This document shows positions 1-11,374 of a stretch of 64,000 bases of DNA, piece by piece. Each line of letters starts with the position of its first letter. Position 1 is the stretch's first letter. The position numbers were made by a program, and so were the translations under genes. A model generated the notes under the pieces. The model saw nothing but the letters and a program-made list of their open reading frames with translations, made no database searches and was not told where the DNA came from. This DNA is from Isoetes taiwanensis (taxonomy: Eukaryota > Streptophyta > Lycopodiopsida > Isoetales > Isoetaceae): NCBI GenBank assembly GCA_021234155.1, contig JAJEKV010000055.1:1979090-2043089 (forward strand), written 5' to 3'.

Positions 1-2070
1 TATATGTGACAAGTACAACGTCTTTGCAAAAGGAGGTTAGTTCACTTTATGTTTTGCCTTTATCGAGCATTTTCTCAGAATCTGTAGTCTCAAGGGGTGT
101 GCCCGATGGTTTTACTTACAAGAAACAGGGGTATGTTTGATGTTAGAAGGACAATAATTTAATTGGTGATCATTCTATCCGCTCAAGTGTGTTGCTCTTC
201 TTGATGCATATATGACTTAATTTTGCTTGATACGTACTTAGACTTAATTTTAGAGCTTCCATTAAAAAACGGTGGGCAAGCCCAATATGGCTGCAGGTTT
301 GGCCTTTTTGTGCTCATGCCAACATGGCAAATGTATCTCGGGCATGTGAAGCTAGGCTTTATGCCTTTTGTGTTTTTGCAAAACTTGAGGCCCTGTTTAA
401 ATCGGGAGGCCGACATGGCGGATATTTTATAGAAGCTTAGAATGGCGGGGACTGATGCCGGTTCGAGTCGGCTCCAACCGCATTGACACACATTTACGTA
501 CAAAGATCGATTCCAATTGTTTTTACAAACACTATTACAGAGGAAACAAAGATGGACCGATCTATCTTTTCTTTGGATCCAAATTAAATGAGGTCTGCTA
601 TCCAAGTTATATTTCTTCCTTTACGAAAATGCAGACGAGGAAATTTGGTGCGTGCACGTCTTTGGTAAGCTTAACATTCCATCGGCAGTGGGATTCATAA
701 TTACCGTGATTTTCATGGTTCATAGGTGAATCTTATACAATGGTCATATGATACCATCGCAATGAAGTTGGATACTCAAATTTGAAGATATAAGTTGTCC
801 GACATTTGTCTCTTAATGGAAGACGAGGATCAGTACGTTTATTAAATAATTTCATTGTAGCGATGAATCGAGAATCTCAAAGATGCTTTGCAGTTTGTTG
901 ACGGCACCTCAACTGCAGACTCAGATTTTCTTTTGCCGGAAAGCATCAAAGATCATGTTGCAGCTACGAAATGCCATGTATTCCTTCATCTGCAGTTTGC
1001 CACCTCACCGATACTCCATAGTGGAGCTTCAACAATACGTGTTTGGACTGTTTTTTTCAAATCCGGCCGCGGTGCTCGTGTATTTTGCGATTTAAATTAT
1101 CCGAAGGTTTTGATGCAAAATGTATGCAAAAGGCAAGCTTTTCGTTAACGTTTTTCACCGCCCTGCGGGTTCTACCCAGTTTGAAGAGCGTAATTGATTA
1201 TGCATGCACGGTGGATCAAGTTAGAACAATTGCATACGATTAAAACCACGTTTTAAAGACTTGGAGAAAAAGGGAGGGAGTTTCACAAGAACCGTTTTAA
1301 ATGTGCGCTTGGATCCCGTAATAGAAGTAAAGCTATTGCATAGCGGAAAGAAGCGGTATTTTACCCCTAAACTGGCTGTTTCTCTCTCAAATTCAGTTCT
1401 TCCGCCCATTTCTATCTCGAGGATGTTTATCGGAACTTACGGAACGGTTATGATTTACTTGACTAATTTTAACTCGTATTTTAGATTTAAATTTGCAGTC
1501 TTTGGTTAGATTTAGGATGGATCTTTCAAGTGTGAGGTTGCTAGATATTACAAATTTGATGTGTGGTCGTGATGAAAGGAGGCATAGCGAGAAAGGACGG
1601 GAACAATTGTCAAGAGATGGAGTCTTTTGCCACGTTAGAACTTTTTGAGTTTTTTCTTTTAAATGTTATTACGGATCATGTGACCTAATATGCTATTCCT
1701 TGGTGGTGGTTCTTTGGGAATGAATGAACCTTTGTTCACAAATTGTACTTCGTGATTTCCTTGGAATGCCGGATTATATTTTTCACACGTGATCCGATAG
1801 TAGATGGTGTAATATGAAGATCCGAATCTGATGTAGTAGTAAAATCAGCCTATTATTTCTAAATTTACTTTTCGTGGAATCGCCAAGGTGCAGCTCTTGG
1901 AACAGCCTTAATGTCACTAAGGTTGTCTCATATAATGTTGTGAGCTTATAACAAAGAACCACAATAATCACTTGGTAGACATGCCAAAAGGGATATTAAA
2001 AAAAAAAATGAAAACCTCATATGTCTATCAAAAATCACATCACAGTAACGCATTTCTTCATGTTTCTTTC
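1..2070. other. No recognised gene; unassigned reading frames
   Basis: I recognise no protein family here. An open frame on the plus strand at 888-1148 (about 86 codons) is not obviously low complexity, but it has no motif I can name. A stretch around 452-475 contains a GTTCGAGTC core like an RNA polymerase III B box, but no convincing A box at the right distance, so I do not call a tRNA or SINE. The rest is AT-rich non-coding sequence. Confidence 0.5.
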
Positions 2071-2108
2071 CCATGGGTTTAAATTTGAACATGTCACATC
2101 CATACGTA

Positions 2109-2222
2109 ATCTACCCATTGAAATTTGAGTTCCTTTGTTTAGCTGGTGCAAGATATCTATATGTAATCTACCCATTGAAATTTGAGTTCGTTTGTTTAGC
2201 TGGTGCAATATGCAATCTCCCC
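2109..2222. repeat. 57-bp direct tandem duplication
   Basis: Two adjacent copies of a 57-bp unit beginning ATCTACCCATTGAAATTTG start at 2109 and 2166 and differ at only a few bases. The unit also contains the phrase TTTAGCTGGTGCAA. It lies in non-coding sequence and looks like a recent local duplication. Confidence 0.8.
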
Positions 2223-2324
2223 ATTAGACTTCATCTTGAAACTAGTCCTACAATGGAAGTGCATTCAAATGCGTGCCATGGTTATTTTCTAGACAATTGA
2301 AGTAGGTCTTTCAAAAATCTTATT

Positions 2325-2925
2325 TTTGATGAGGGATCCTAAGGTCTTACTCCAATTACTGTAGATGGAATCTAATAGGAATTTAAACGTATTCTAGAGG
2401 GAAGCACGTTACTCCTTAATGCTAATAGAAAAATGTTGCGCTTTGACTAGGAATTGACAGATGTTGACATGAGGGTTGACCTGATCTTTGACTGGTTGAT
2501 TTTGAGGAATCTAATGGAATCTTAAGAACATTAGGAAATCTAGAGGCATCTTAAGTGAATGTAGGTAAATCTTCTACGTTGGGTACAGAAGCTAAAGGAT
2601 ATTTAAGGGGTTATATACATAATATTGAAGAACATTTGCAGTATAATGGGGGGTCTTAATGGGACCTTAGTAAACGTCAAGGAATCTTATAGAATCTTAG
2701 GAAATTTATAACAAGGCAGAGGAATGAAGGTTTTACGACACATTATAACTTATGACAATCTCTACAATTCTCACTCTTTTGAAGGAGTTCAACTAAAGGT
2801 AACATGTAGACAGTTGATAATAAAAAAAGTAACACTTACAGTTAAAGATTCTATATAGAGAAATCTCATGAATTTTGTTCCCATATTTCGTAAACCATAG
2901 TTCATAGACCCATTTATAGTACAAA
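2325..2925. other. Non-coding, repetitive AT-rich stretch
   Basis: No gene is seen. Short phrases such as TTAGGAAATCTAGAGG, GGAATCTTA and GAATCTAATGG recur with variation, as in a decayed minisatellite. I could not define a unit. Confidence 0.4.
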
Positions 2926-3396
2926 AACTTGTATATATATATCTATATACATCTTGATATATATATATTTAATATATATACGTTCACAAGTTTATATATA
3001 TAAAAAAAAAACGGTATAAATTTATACCGCAGGAAGTCTCTCGGTATAAATTTATACCGCAAGACTTCTCTTTTTTTTCGGATATATATATGTAAATATA
3101 TATGTTATATATATATTATATATTTATATAATATACATATATATATATATATCTTTGGTATAAATTTATACCGAGAAAACTCTTGCGGTATAAATTTATA
3201 CCGCTTGGGTCCTCTTGCGGTATAAATTTATACCGCTCGAGTCCTTTTGTTTGTATAAATTTATACCCGCCGAGTTCTTTTGTTGTATAAATCTATACCG
3301 CTCAAGTCTTCTTCGGTATAAATTTATACTGTCTGAACTCTCTCTAGCATACTATGTCCACATATTACTATCTATTAAGGTATAAATTTATACCAT
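2925..3396. repeat. Palindrome array: repeated GGTATAAATTTATACC in AT-rich DNA
   Basis: The 16-bp perfect palindrome GGTATAAATTTATACC, often extended by GC on each side, occurs at 3013, 3043, 3157, 3187, 3219, 3315 (last base changed) and 3379. Degraded copies lie at about 3253 and 3285. From 3185 to 3330 the copies are spaced 31-34 bp with related spacers (CTTGGGTCCTCTT, CTCGAGTCCTTTTGTT), so this is a minisatellite whose unit holds a cruciform-forming core. Between and before the copies are (TA)n runs. No coding sequence is present. Confidence 0.85.
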
Positions 3397-3399
3397 CTT

Positions 3400-3983
3400 A
3401 AAGTTTATTTGGAAGAAACTAAAGACTACAGAGAACAAATAAATTACAAAGTTTAAAAAAGTCCAGATTGGATACATACATCGCCATCGCGGTATCTGAA
3501 AGTCTATAGCAAGTCGGAGGAGCAAATAAGAGCAAGTGTACAAAGCAAAGCGCCAAGCATCTTCGACTTCACCTCGCGTGTGAGGCATACTTTAAGGTGA
3601 CAATATTTGCTTCATTGAGGCAATATCAAAATGTGTTGCATTTTTTGCAATTTTGTTCATAATTTTGTAGTGAATTTATAAACTTTGAACTAAATACGTT
3701 TTTGGACACTCTTAGCGCTTGCTGTTTTTTTTTCAATGTCTATTTTGTTTTGTCCTTAAAAATATTACTATTTCTCAAACCAAACTAGGGGGCCAAAAAA
3801 TGGTACCAAACAATTTTGAATGGAAGCTGAGTTCAAATTCCCCTCCAAAAATGGTGCCTAAAATATTCAAATTGTCACACTTGTCACAAATATACCAAGA
3901 AAAGGGCATTTTTAAGGGAATTTTAGGGAATCTTTCAAAGATTCCTTTTGAAGTGCGTTTGCAGCAAATAAGTGCGTTTCATT
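3400..3983. other. No recognised gene
   Basis: This is AT-rich sequence with short open frames only. It lies downstream, in the element's sense, of the truncated LINE endonuclease, but shows no reverse transcriptase motifs, so the LINE stops at its right edge. Confidence 0.4.
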
Positions 3984-4797
3984 TTAAACTTTGTTCATAC
4001 AGAATTGATCATTATAAAGCAGAGAGCAGTTAAGTTTGAAGGAAATATTACCATCTCTTGGGAGGCTCAATAAATGTTTAGTATGAAGACATTGTGGTTG
4101 GTGATCAGATATGGAAATAGATTCATCACTAACAACATAACAATTATCCCAAAAGGAGCTATTAGAGTTTGAGACATAAAACCTGTCGAGTGCACAGTAA
4201 ACTCTATTTGAATTTTTCTGCTTATTTGACCAGGTGTAAATTGCAGTTGAAGAGGGGACATAAACCAAGTTGGAGTCAGAGATCAGGGTATCCCAGTTTA
4301 TTCTCTCAATGGTAGACATGTTAATTCTGTTCCCCAATTTCATATCCCAATTAGGGGTGTTATTGAAATCTCCAGAGACAATCCAATCCATACCAGGCTG
4401 GGAAGACATCCAAGAGTTAATATCTGGCCATAGGGATTCTCTATCCTTTGGACAAGTGGGAGCATAGATATTGAGAACTCCAAAGTTAGAGTTGTTAATA
4501 GAAAAAACAACTGCCTGCCACCATTTACTAGGACTATTATAGAAAGAGACATGAGTCAGAAATTTCCAAATCATAATCAACCCCCCACTTGTTCTAGAGG
4601 ACTCAATCCAAACAGAAGATGCACCCGGGTATATCCAATCAGAGAGAGTTGGGCCCTCAAACTTAGGGAGCTTGGTTTCCTAAAGCAATATGATGTCAGC
4701 CTTATAGTGTCTAAGCTGAGAAATGATCCTTCTTCTCTTAATTGGGCCTTTCATCCCCCTGACATTCCAAGTAATTATCTTCAAAATGAAAATCTAG
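3984..4797 (-). pseudogene. L1-type LINE ORF2, endonuclease domain, truncated
   Basis: This is the apurinic-like (EEP fold) endonuclease domain that nicks target DNA for LINE integration. Reading on the minus strand from 4797, the order of motifs is ITWNVRGM, ADIILL-stop-ETK, NIYAPT, GDFNN, YTWSNKQ and ISDHQP, which is the family order. The glutamine of the usual LLQETK motif is a TAG stop at 4680-4682. The codon before KIITWNVRG, where L1 ORF2 usually starts with ATG, is TTG. After the domain the frame runs through an FKLN segment typical of the endonuclease/RT linker and stops near 3984. No reverse transcriptase follows, so the copy is 3' truncated or interrupted. It is clearly dead. Confidence 0.85.
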
Positions 4798-4799
4798 TA

Positions 4800-6200
4800 A
4801 ACAGGAGCCAAATTATTTGTTTCTCCTATTCTTTTTACCTCTAGTGTTTTCTGCAGGGGTTTGATGAAGGTAGGATGAGATATCAGGCTGAGCAAATGCT
4901 TTTTTCTTTTTAGATTTTGGATATTTCTTAATATTATTAACCATAGAATTGCTGGACAGAAAATTTTCTTTTCCCTAATTCTCTTTATCACTATCACAGT
5001 CATTATCAGAACAACCACCAGGAATAAATTCAAACAAATTTAAGGCATCTTCTTTAGAAGCAACATCATTAGAGTTATAAAAGAGAGGTACTTGCCGTTC
5101 TGATATGCCTACATTGTTGCATCCAAGTGGAGTATCCGAGATCTTATCATCTGAACAATTTATAATTTTGCCACGTGAATTCTTCCACTACCGCATCATC
5201 CCACATTTCTTGTCACGATTATTTGTTCACCACATCAATATCTGCATGTCTTTGCCTCACTAGCGTGCATCAATTCCTTATTACCGGAACCGGAGATAAG
5301 ACCATCCCCGTAAAGTTGCAAGTCGCTCTGCAATTTCTTTGGAGATAGGAGAGGAGGAATTGGGAATGTGGCAAGACATTTTATTGAAGTCAATTAAGGG
5401 GTCAGGGTGTGTCTATTAGAAGGCAATGGGATTTTCCTTAGAATGTAAAAGAACATCCTGATTTTGATGATTTGCTTTATTGCTCAAAAATAAATCTAAC
5501 TCTTAATCAACATTTAAGCTAGCAAGTACTTGAAATTGATTGGAGCAATCGATTTTGTCCACATTATTGTCTTGGTAATCATCATGAGTGATTATATGGT
5601 CATTTGATACTGCTAAAAATTCTGGTCCATTGGCAACATTGTGTTGATTTGGTGATGGCAAACCAGCAGAGGTCGTGTGATGAAATGTTGTTGAAGTACC
5701 CTGAATGCTGGTTACTGAATTGCCTTTGCTAGAGTTATCAATATCATTAGGCAATTCTTCTGAGAGCCTATCCAGGCCCTTCCTTTTGGATTGTAGTACC
5801 TTTTTAGGTCCAACCTGTTTGGCATTTGCCTGACTCTCTGCCAGTATTTTGTCACAAATTTTCAAACATTTAAATATGGCTGGCTGCTGAGAAGTATGGC
5901 TTTTATTAATTAATGGAACACTCTTAACTTTTGCCTGAGCCAGATGATCAAATAGACTATATGACTGCAAGTTGGAATTTTCCTTGGTGTATGCAATCAC
6001 CTGATTCAGCAAATCATGAAGCTTGTCTGTTTGTGATTCATATTCTTAAATTGGAGCTTTCCCTTTATCCTTGTTTCTTTCATAATTTTGACTGACTTTT
6101 CTGATATGTGAACTCCCTTGGATTTAGAAAATGGAGGTAAAAGACAAAATAACCAAGATTTTAGGCCCTCCATCAAATTCCATTGTCCACCTAGCATTTA
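4800..6200 (-). pseudogene. Probable LINE ORF1 (gag-like) remnant
   Basis: Frames at 6197-6006 and 6012-5503, and a lysine-rich stretch near 4880-4920, lie directly upstream of the endonuclease on the same strand, where L1-type elements carry ORF1. The 5503-6012 segment (about 169 aa) is polar and S/N/D-rich, without a zinc knuckle that I can see. The lysine-rich segment (KSKKKK, then GKKNRRNK) resembles the basic ORF1 tail. No full domain is intact and there are several frame breaks. The assignment rests mainly on position. The left end of the composite element cuts it near 6208. Confidence 0.4.
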
Positions 6201-6470
6201 TTAGAAGATTGACCCATGATTGACTTTCTCATAGTCTGCAGGATTAATTTTACTGCGGTCAAATGTATGTTCTTCCTGTTCAGCTCCCAAGGTACCAATT
6301 TGGTCCAATCTCCTATCTCTTTATGGGAACCTGATTCGTCGGTCTCATTTTCTTTCCCGACTAATGAGGTGCCTGCTCACCATCTTTCAGAGTCAAAACT
6401 TCGCACTCATCAATGGCCGCTGGAGCAAACAAGGGGTATAGGACGTTCTCGACCCTACCCAGAATGCCCG

Positions 6471-7260
6471 CTATGCATTTAAGCTTTCCCAAGTCATGCC
6501 GTACGGCACACTGAATCTTCCTACATGAAGTGATGCCCTAGAAAAGGCTCCAGAAGAGAAGAAATCTAGGACGACATTACCTGGAAGGCAGAGCTTATCA
6601 ACGAGGTAGGACGTAGTTGCAGGACCAATCTGTGTATGCACTAGGTATTCTCCTTCCATACCCTGCCAACTATATTTAAACCTGTCTTGCAGAAGTTTTT
6701 TAGCCATGTTGTCTCCCTCACTTCCAATGGCCTCCTTAGGAATAGCAGGAACTGGCAGGGTCTTCCGAGGATGATCACCATAGAGCCTGAGGTCCAGATC
6801 TTCATCAGGCTCTCCCAAGTGTGCAGAAATCATCGTCGCAAGAACGAGAGCATATGGCTCTTTTATTTTAGCACCACCTGTAGCTCCAGCTTCCTCTTCA
6901 TAGCTTCCTACAAATACTCTGGACCTAGATTCCAGTCTTTCAAGAGCACTGGCAAAGATAAAGTTATGCTTCGGCCTGACAAGACATAAAATCCAATATG
7001 TCTCTACATCTGCCATCTATGATGCGGAATCAAAGAATTTGGTTATGGTCTCTTTATTCCAAACCGGAGTAATCTGCCTTGCATCTAAACATATCATGCT
7101 GGCAAACACCGCTGTAATTTCTTGTACAATCCCCCCGGGTGTGACATGTTCCACAAAAAATCTTGGCAAGTCCTTTTCTGTTTCGGGCTTAAGGATTTCC
7201 GAATAGATTTGGCAAGGATAATGGCATGTTACCATGAACTCCCTCTTTCAGTATTCCTTT
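6471..7260 (-). pseudogene. DNA methyltransferase-like segment (beta-class order), degenerate
   Basis: One minus-strand frame of about 250 codons is broken by a single TAG at 7018-7020. Near the C-terminus it reads EGEYLVHTQIGPATTSYLV, followed by an LCLPGNVVLDFFSSGAFS segment and then LHVGR. In beta-class DNA N4/N6 methyltransferases the C-terminal part has a similar H-x-TQKP, then PGD-VLD-F-GSG, then GR arrangement, which forms the AdoMet pocket. Here GSG is replaced by SSG and the lysine of TQKP is missing. No DPPY-type catalytic motif is visible upstream, so activity is unlikely. The segment sits where the LINE RT should continue past its KAFD motif, so it looks captured. An alternative is an unrelated domain with a chance G-rich loop. 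Confidence 0.4.
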
Positions 7261-7299
7261 CGACACCCACTTATGGTGACATACTCCCCAGGCCGGAAG

Positions 7300-8121
7300 T
7301 GTAGTATCAAAAAAGCTTTCGGTTGCATTTGGAACTCCAATCTATTCCACAAGCCTTTTCGAGGAAGCCTATCAAATGCTTTTGTGAAATCAATGAATGC
7401 TAGATATAAAGCTTGCCTAGGTATTTTTTCCTTGTTTGATCAACACCCTCAAATTAAGAGCATGATCAAGAGTACACTGCTGCTTTCTGAACCCTGCTTG
7501 GCAGCGAGCTCTTTTCTCACTCTCATCGGCCCAGAAACTAAGCTTCTCTCTCCAACAAACTTCCTAGCCACTTAGAGAACATGTTGCCCACCAAAATGGT
7601 CCTGTAACGCACGTTGCTTTTGTCCCAAGCTTTGTATATCGGAAAAACTCTATTTTCCTTCCAATCTCGTGGCAGGCCTTGTCTAACAGCTTGATTCATC
7701 AATCTTGTCACAGCCGTGATGGATTCATCTCCGCACCATTTCAATAATTCGATGTTCAAACCTTGTAGATCTGCTACCTTCCTGTTCATCATGCCTTTGA
7801 GAACCTCTTTTACATCGTTTGATGGAACATATCTTCCTCAATGACCTCTTGTTTCATAGCTTTAGCATCATGGGCATAAATTTCCTTGACCATGAGCAGC
7901 AGCTCCATGGGGTCTAGATCTCTCTAGGCTGTTTTGATTGACAGTTGTTTCCAAAATGTTTTTGGATTCTCACAAAACCATTGCTGTAGGAATGCTTGCC
8001 TTTTCCGAGAATATCTTCTCTTCTTTCCCCTTGTGAGAACTTTGTACCCATTTTGGTTTACATATACAGCCGGTGGATAATTATGCCCTTGCCGCACTGT
8101 AATATACGTCCCACCATCCAT
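7300..8121 (-). pseudogene. LINE reverse transcriptase, copy 1 (partial)
   Basis: This encodes part of the non-LTR polymerase that copies element RNA at the nicked target. On the minus strand, the linker before the RT (SRKRQAFLQQWFCENPKTFW) is at 8121-7924. The start of the RT (NRKVADLQGL, LPRDWKENRVFPIYKAWDKS) follows at 7792-7538, and FIDFTKAFDRLPRKGLW is near 7330-7400. Frame breaks occur between these blocks. The catalytic YADD box is not found, because the methyltransferase-like segment replaces the rest. It belongs to the same broad type as the RT in copy A, with a shared linker style of basic residues followed by P-x-x-FW. Confidence 0.75.
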
Positions 8122-8235
8122 TGCTATCCGGTTTCTTTTGTCTTATGCATCCAAAGGCTTTCATGGCTGCTGTATGTAACAACTTCGAGAATTGAGCTGC
8201 ATCTTTCTCTGCTTCCCCTGTCCATGTAACACTAG

Positions 8236-8742
8236 TTAGCAGTTCTCCACATAACCTGCATACTGGCTACTCTTTTGATAGTTCAACTTTAGCTTCGGTG
8301 TAAACCAAACTTGGTGTCTTTTGGTGGAAATATATCCTGCCAATTCAAAGCATAGCAGAGCATGATCTGATTCCGGCAGCTTGCTTGCCACATGGAAGTT
8401 TTGTATTGAGTTTTGGCTGTTTGCGAGCAGATAGTCAACTGTACTAGACCCCAAATGGTTGAAACATATGTTTCTGCATGAGTCCAAAACATTGGTAATG
8501 CCATTCAGAGTTTTGAGATGGCAGATTGTTCCCAACTCTAGAAACGAATTGCCCATACTATTTCTAACATTATCTTCAGAGTGTCTTGCGAAAGAGAGAT
8601 TTTTCTCCTCGGTCAAATGGACGTCACCTAATGTTTTATATGAGGCCGTTTGCAATGTTTTAGTTCGCGCATTGAAGTCCCCAACGAGGAGAACCTCTTC
8701 CAATTCTCGGATTTGAAGCGCATCTTTACAACTGTGGACCAA
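8236..8742 (-). pseudogene. LINE endonuclease C-terminal half, copy 1
   Basis: A 168-codon open frame on the minus strand contains LLVGDFNART, then SSTVDYLLAN, then ESDHALLCFEL. These are the D-N, D-Y and S-D-H blocks of the EEP endonuclease in LINEs. The N-terminal block with the catalytic glutamate (QETK) is missing, because the frame meets copia integrase sequence of opposite strand at about 8738. The frame is otherwise open and 90% or more like copy 2 by eye. Confidence 0.8.
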
Positions 8743-9290
8743 AAGTTGGGGTCAGTGTGTATGCTTATTCATGTTGATTTGGATAAGTCATTTTGGGCAG
8801 AACTGTGGCTACTACTGTTTATGTGCAAAATCGAACAGTAATCTCTTCTCTGAATGGTGTCACTGCCTTGCAATTACAAGCTTGATTCAGTCGGTCTCAA
8901 AGCCATATTTATTTGCAATGCTGTGGAGGCACAGGAATACCGATTTTATGATATTGCTACACGAAGAATCATTACTAGTCGTGATGCAATGTTTGATGAG
9001 TCTACTATGGCTGACATGGTTACTCCTCCTCATGACCATAATGTTATTCTTAGCAATTTTGAGATACTTGGCGACCTACTTCCTAATGTGAATAGTGGAT
9101 CTTTACATCCTCATGTTGGGAATGAGCTTGTAAATGGTTCTTTACATCCTCATATTGGGAATGAGCTTATAAATGGATCATTACATCCTCATGTTGGGAA
9201 TGGGCTTGTAAATGGGTTTTTACATCCTGAAGTAGAGTTTCACTATATTTGGAAATTTTCCCGTGGGATTCAGTATTCTTTGCAGTAAGA
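8735..9290 (+). pseudogene. Ty1/copia integrase C-terminal fragment, copy 1
   Basis: Plus-strand frames read LIHVDLDKSFWAE and later FICNAVEAQEYRFYDIATRRIITSRDAMFDEST. This corresponds to the end of copia integrase (usual form: GLPKSFWAEA, then GY-x-x-ES-KGYRLYDP, then SRDV-FDE). Compared with copy 2, about 100 bp that encodes the GCLAYVHIPKEKR block is deleted. Integrase would join retrotransposon cDNA to target DNA; this piece lacks the catalytic core. It is followed by a 39-bp repeat and no reverse transcriptase. Confidence 0.8.
9097..9228 (+). repeat. 39-bp in-frame tandem repeat (GSLHPHVGNELVN)
   Basis: Three full units of 39 bp begin at 9097, 9136 and 9175, and a partial fourth begins at 9214. 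Each encodes 13 residues like GSLHPHVGNELVN in the frame of the copia fragment. Copy 2 has fewer units (about 12338-12440). The in-frame length preserves coding, but the protein is already broken. Confidence 0.8.
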
Positions 9291-9299
9291 AACATGTGC

Positions 9300-9988
9300 A
9301 TGCAATAATGGGGTTTTTTTTTACCATTTCATATTTGTATACTTATCATTAGAGGGTTTTTTCACCATTATCTGGACAAAATATATACTTTAGGGGTTAA
9401 ATTAGCTTCCAAAGATCAGTATACTAGGGATATTTTTGGGCACCCTTCGAACGCAGATGTCCATACCCTTTATTACTAAGTGCATCCCACGGGGAAATTT
9501 TGTGATTCCAATTTCTCACGAAATCAGTTTCTTCCCTATTTTATCACACACTTATCAATAGAAATGGCGCTATTTACTTAAAAAGACACCAGTTATCCTG
9601 CAAAAACTGCTACATTAAAGATGAAACGACGTGGTTTTACTTGGTTAGAAGAAAAGTATGGCGCCATTTATTAAGGAAAAGCAGCCCAAGAAATGAAATA
9701 GAAGATATTATAATGCAAAAAAGCGCCAGGCAGGCAAGGCAAATGGCGCGGCTGCCCCGTTTGCTTTAAAATAACTACAGAGCATTTAACGCAGACACGC
9801 TATTTGCTTTAACGTAAAGATCCAGCAAATAGTGCAGGCACGCTATTTGCTTTAGCATAAAGACCCAACAAATAGTGCACCTGCGCCATTTTCCTAAAGA
9901 TAACACATTTTTACAGAAGACCATATAGCCATGTATTAATATAAAGCAAAGTAAATACAATGCCTTTTAATAGGCGTCACCAAAGTGT
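9300..9988. other. Non-coding tail of composite copy 1 and spacer
   Basis: No gene is seen. The first 400 bp match 12500-12912 of copy 2. After 9718 the two copies diverge. A 43-bp unit starting CACGCTATTTGCTTTA is duplicated at 9796 and 9839, and several variants of ATGGCGCCATTT occur around 9560-9760. Confidence 0.5.
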
Positions 9989-10264
9989 TCATGATTGACT
10001 TTCTCATAGTCTACCGGATTAGTTTTACTGCGGTCAAATGTATGTTCTTCCTGCTCAGCTCTCAAGGTACCAATTTGGCCCAATCTCCTATCTCTTTATG
10101 AGAACCTGATTCGTCGGTCTCATTTTCTTTCCCGACTAATGAGGTGCCTGCTCCACCATCTTTCAGAGTCAAAACTTCGCGCTCACCAATGTCCGTTGGA
10201 GCAAACAAGGGGTATAGGACGTTCTCGACCCTACCCAGAATGCCCGCTATGCATTTAAGCTTTC

Positions 10265-10495
10265 CTAAGTCATGTCGTACGCCACACTGATTCTTCCTAC
10301 ATGAAGTGATGCCCTAGAAAAGGCTCCAGAAGAGAGGAAATCTAGGACGACATTACCTGGAGGGCAGAGCTTATCAACGAGGTAGGACGCAGTTGCAGGA
10401 CCAATCTGTTTATGCACTAGGTATTCTCCTTCCATACCCTGCCAACTATATTTAAACCCTCCTCTGATTGCATTTGGAACTCCAATATGTTCCAT
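10265..10495 (-). pseudogene. Methyltransferase-like C-terminal remnant, copy 2
   Basis: This 76-codon frame carries the same EGEYLVH, LCPPGNVVLDF and LHVGR sequence as copy 1. The preceding 150 or so residues are deleted, and the frame now starts in RT-derived sequence. It confirms that the segment belonged to the element before duplication. Confidence 0.45.
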
Positions 10496-10499
10496 TCAA

Positions 10500-11139
10500 G
10501 TCCACAAGTCTTTTCGAGGAAGTCTATCAAATGCTTTTGTGAAATCAATAAATGCTAGATATAAAGCTTGCCTAGGTTGTTTTTGCCTTGTTCGATCAAC
10601 ACCCTCAAATTAAGAGCATGATCAAGAGTACACTGCTATTTTCTGAACCCCGCTTGGCAGCGAGCTCTTTTCTCACTCTCATCGGCCCAGAAACTAAGCT
10701 TCCTCTCCATCAAACTTCCTAGCAACTTAGAGAACATGCCAAAATGGTCTTGTAATTACGCATTGCTTTTGTCCCAAGCCTTATATATCGGAAAAACTCT
10801 ATTTTTCTTCCAATCTCGTGGTAGGCCTTGTCTAACAGCTTGATTCATCAATCTTGTCACAGCCGTGATGGATTCATCTCCGTACCATTTCAATAATCCG
10901 ATGCTCAAACCTTGTAGATCTGCTACCTTCCTGTTCATCATGCCTTTGAGAACCTCTTTTACATCGTTTGATGTGAACATATCTTCCTCAATGACCTCTT
11001 GTTGCATAGCTTTAGCATCATGGGCATAAATTTCCTTGACCATGAGCAGCAGCTCCATGGGATCTAGATCTCTCTGGGCTGCTTTGGTTGACAGTTGTTT
11101 CCAAAATGTTTTTGGATTCTCACAAAACCATTGCTGCAA
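10500..11139 (-). pseudogene. LINE reverse transcriptase, copy 2 (partial)
   Basis: The main open frame, 11139-10756 (127 codons), joins the linker (QQWFCENPKTFWKQL) to the first RT blocks (NRKVADLQGL, LPRDWKKNRVFPIYKAWDKS) without a break, better preserved than copy 1. The KAFDRLP block follows near 10510-10560 in another frame. Catalytic YADD is absent. Confidence 0.75.
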
Positions 11140-11374
11140 GAATGCTTGCCTTTTCCGAGAATATCTTCTCTTCTTTTCCCTTATGAGAGCTTTGTACCCA
11201 TTTTGGTTTAATATACAGCCGGTGGGTAATTATGCACTTGCCACATTGTAATCTACGTCCCACCATCCATTGCTACCTGGTTTCCTTTGTCTTTGGCTTT
11301 CATGGCTGCTGTATGTAACAACTTCGAGAATTGAGCTACATTTTTCTCTACTTCCCTTGTCCATGTAACACTAG

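Larger units (their letters stand above)
6208..9718. mobile_element. Composite retroelement, copy 1 (LINE + methyltransferase-like + copia)
   Basis: The segment begins with CATGATTGACTTTCTCATAGTCT and ends with ATAATGCAAAAA. It is repeated at 9989-12912 in the same orientation, offset by about 3.78 kb. Contents from left to right are a methyltransferase-like segment (minus), LINE RT (minus), LINE endonuclease (minus), a copia integrase fragment (plus) and about 450 bp of non-coding sequence. Both copies share the LINE/copia junction, so the chimera formed before it was duplicated. Copy 1 keeps about 635 bp (around 6684-7318) that copy 2 has lost, and lacks about 100 bp of integrase present in copy 2. 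Confidence 0.75.

Noticed and set aside
440-480. tRNA gene suggested by GTTCGAGTC
   Set aside because: No matching acceptor stem or A box at the correct distance.
183-605. 140-codon open frame on the minus strand
   Set aside because: No recognisable motif, overlaps an equally open frame on the other strand, and has no supporting context.
3012-3394. CRISPR-like regularly spaced repeats
   Set aside because: The repeats are perfect palindromes, and the spacers resemble each other. There are no cas genes and the genome is a plant's, so this is a minisatellite.
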